Assembly: GCA_035527515.1 (NCBI GenBank)
Contig: DATLAJ010000172.1
Span: 1-5,488 of the forward strand
Length of the DNA: 5,488 nucleotides
Direction of reading: 5' to 3'
Source of the DNA: a bacterium
GTDB taxonomy: Bacteria; B130-G9
Shown here: positions 5,350 to 5,488 of the stretch, one piece after another
Layout of the letters: each line of letters opens with the position of its first letter
How positions within the stretch are numbered: position 1 is the first letter of the stretch
The notes under the pieces: model-generated
Databases searched by the model: none
Told to the model about the DNA's origin: nothing
What the model saw: only the letters and a program-made list of their open reading frames with translations
Program-made: the position numbers and the translations under genes

Positions 5350-5369
5350 CTTTTTATTCTTTTGTTTTG
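5350..5369 (+). terminator. T-rich tract after tRNA-Ala, possible transcript end
   Basis: Directly after the tRNA-Ala discriminator comes a T-rich plus-strand tract (TTTTTATTCTTTTGTTTT). No separate hairpin precedes it; only the tRNA's own T arm and acceptor stem could play that part. It overlaps the end of the convergent minus-strand gene, so the tRNA transcript must stop here or run antisense to that gene. Confidence 0.3.
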
Positions 5370-5488
5370 AGCGTTCTCGCCTTTAGTTTGGCCTTGCCCA
5401 AGACCACTTCTGTGGTCACCACTCGGTTCTTGCCTTTTCTCTTGGCTACCTGGAGGGCCTTGTGGGTAAGCGCCATCAGCTCGTTCTT
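5354..5488 (-). CDS. C-terminal end of a GGDEF-like (diguanylate cyclase family) protein, partial
   Basis: Read on the minus strand from the right edge, 44 codons run without a stop to TAA at 5356-5354. The first half reads NELMALTHKALQVAKRKG then KNRVV. This matches the last helix and strand of GGDEF domains, whose typical form is eLl..AD.ALY.AKr.GrNrv; here the usual ALY is ALQ. A lysine-rich tail of about 20 residues follows (TTEVVLGKAKLKARTLKTKE). The GGDEF signature itself and any sensor domain lie outside the window, so whether it is an active cyclic-di-GMP synthase cannot be judged. The gene converges on the tRNA unit, with only four nt between its stop codon and the end of tRNA-Ala. 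The match is short, so another family with the same helix is possible. Confidence 0.7.
   Translation of the reverse strand, partial: KNELMALTHKALQVAKRKGKNRVVTTEVVLGKAKLKARTLKTKE

Overview
The window looks like a chromosomal piece of an uncultivated, fairly GC-rich Gram-negative-type bacterium. The clues are large secreted beta-propeller proteins, an Rhs/YD-repeat gene remnant, many short repeats scattered between genes, and a tRNA-Ile/tRNA-Ala pair that is not inside an rRNA operon within view. None of this fixes a phylum, and I do not assign one.

Layout, left to right: (1) 1-867, plus strand, the 3' part of a gene whose product has propeller-type repeats and a beta-rich C-terminus; it is open at the left edge. 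(2) 868-1266, an intergenic stretch with two copies of an exact 23-nt repeat, one copy of a second repeat, and the decayed remains of an Rhs/YD-repeat gene. (3) 1267-2076, plus strand, an intact short-chain dehydrogenase/reductase of the BKR-like subgroup, in which the usual catalytic Tyr and Lys are replaced by Ser and Arg. (4) 2077-2283, a spacer with one copy of a 52-nt repeat and a possible promoter. (5) 2284-4860, plus strand, an 858-residue secreted protein made of about 12-13 propeller repeats and a beta-rich C-terminal module. (6) 4861-5149, a repeat-dense spacer with a 10-nt-period CACGAAGG tandem array, a perfect 10-bp hairpin, second copies of both dispersed repeats, and a sigma70-like promoter. 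(7) 5150-5349, tRNA-Ile(GAT) and tRNA-Ala(TGC). (8) 5354-5488, minus strand, the last 44 codons of a GGDEF-like protein running off the right edge and converging on the tRNAs.

The genes do not form an obvious pathway. The two propeller proteins share a general architecture and are probably exported. The dehydrogenase between them has its own ribosome binding site and is bounded by repeat-containing spacers, so a three-gene operon is not well supported. The most unusual feature is the spacers: all three plus-strand genes are followed, within about 10-30 nt of their stop codons, by members of a modular repeat set. I found no CRISPR array, no recognisable insertion sequence and no clear new multi-gene system.
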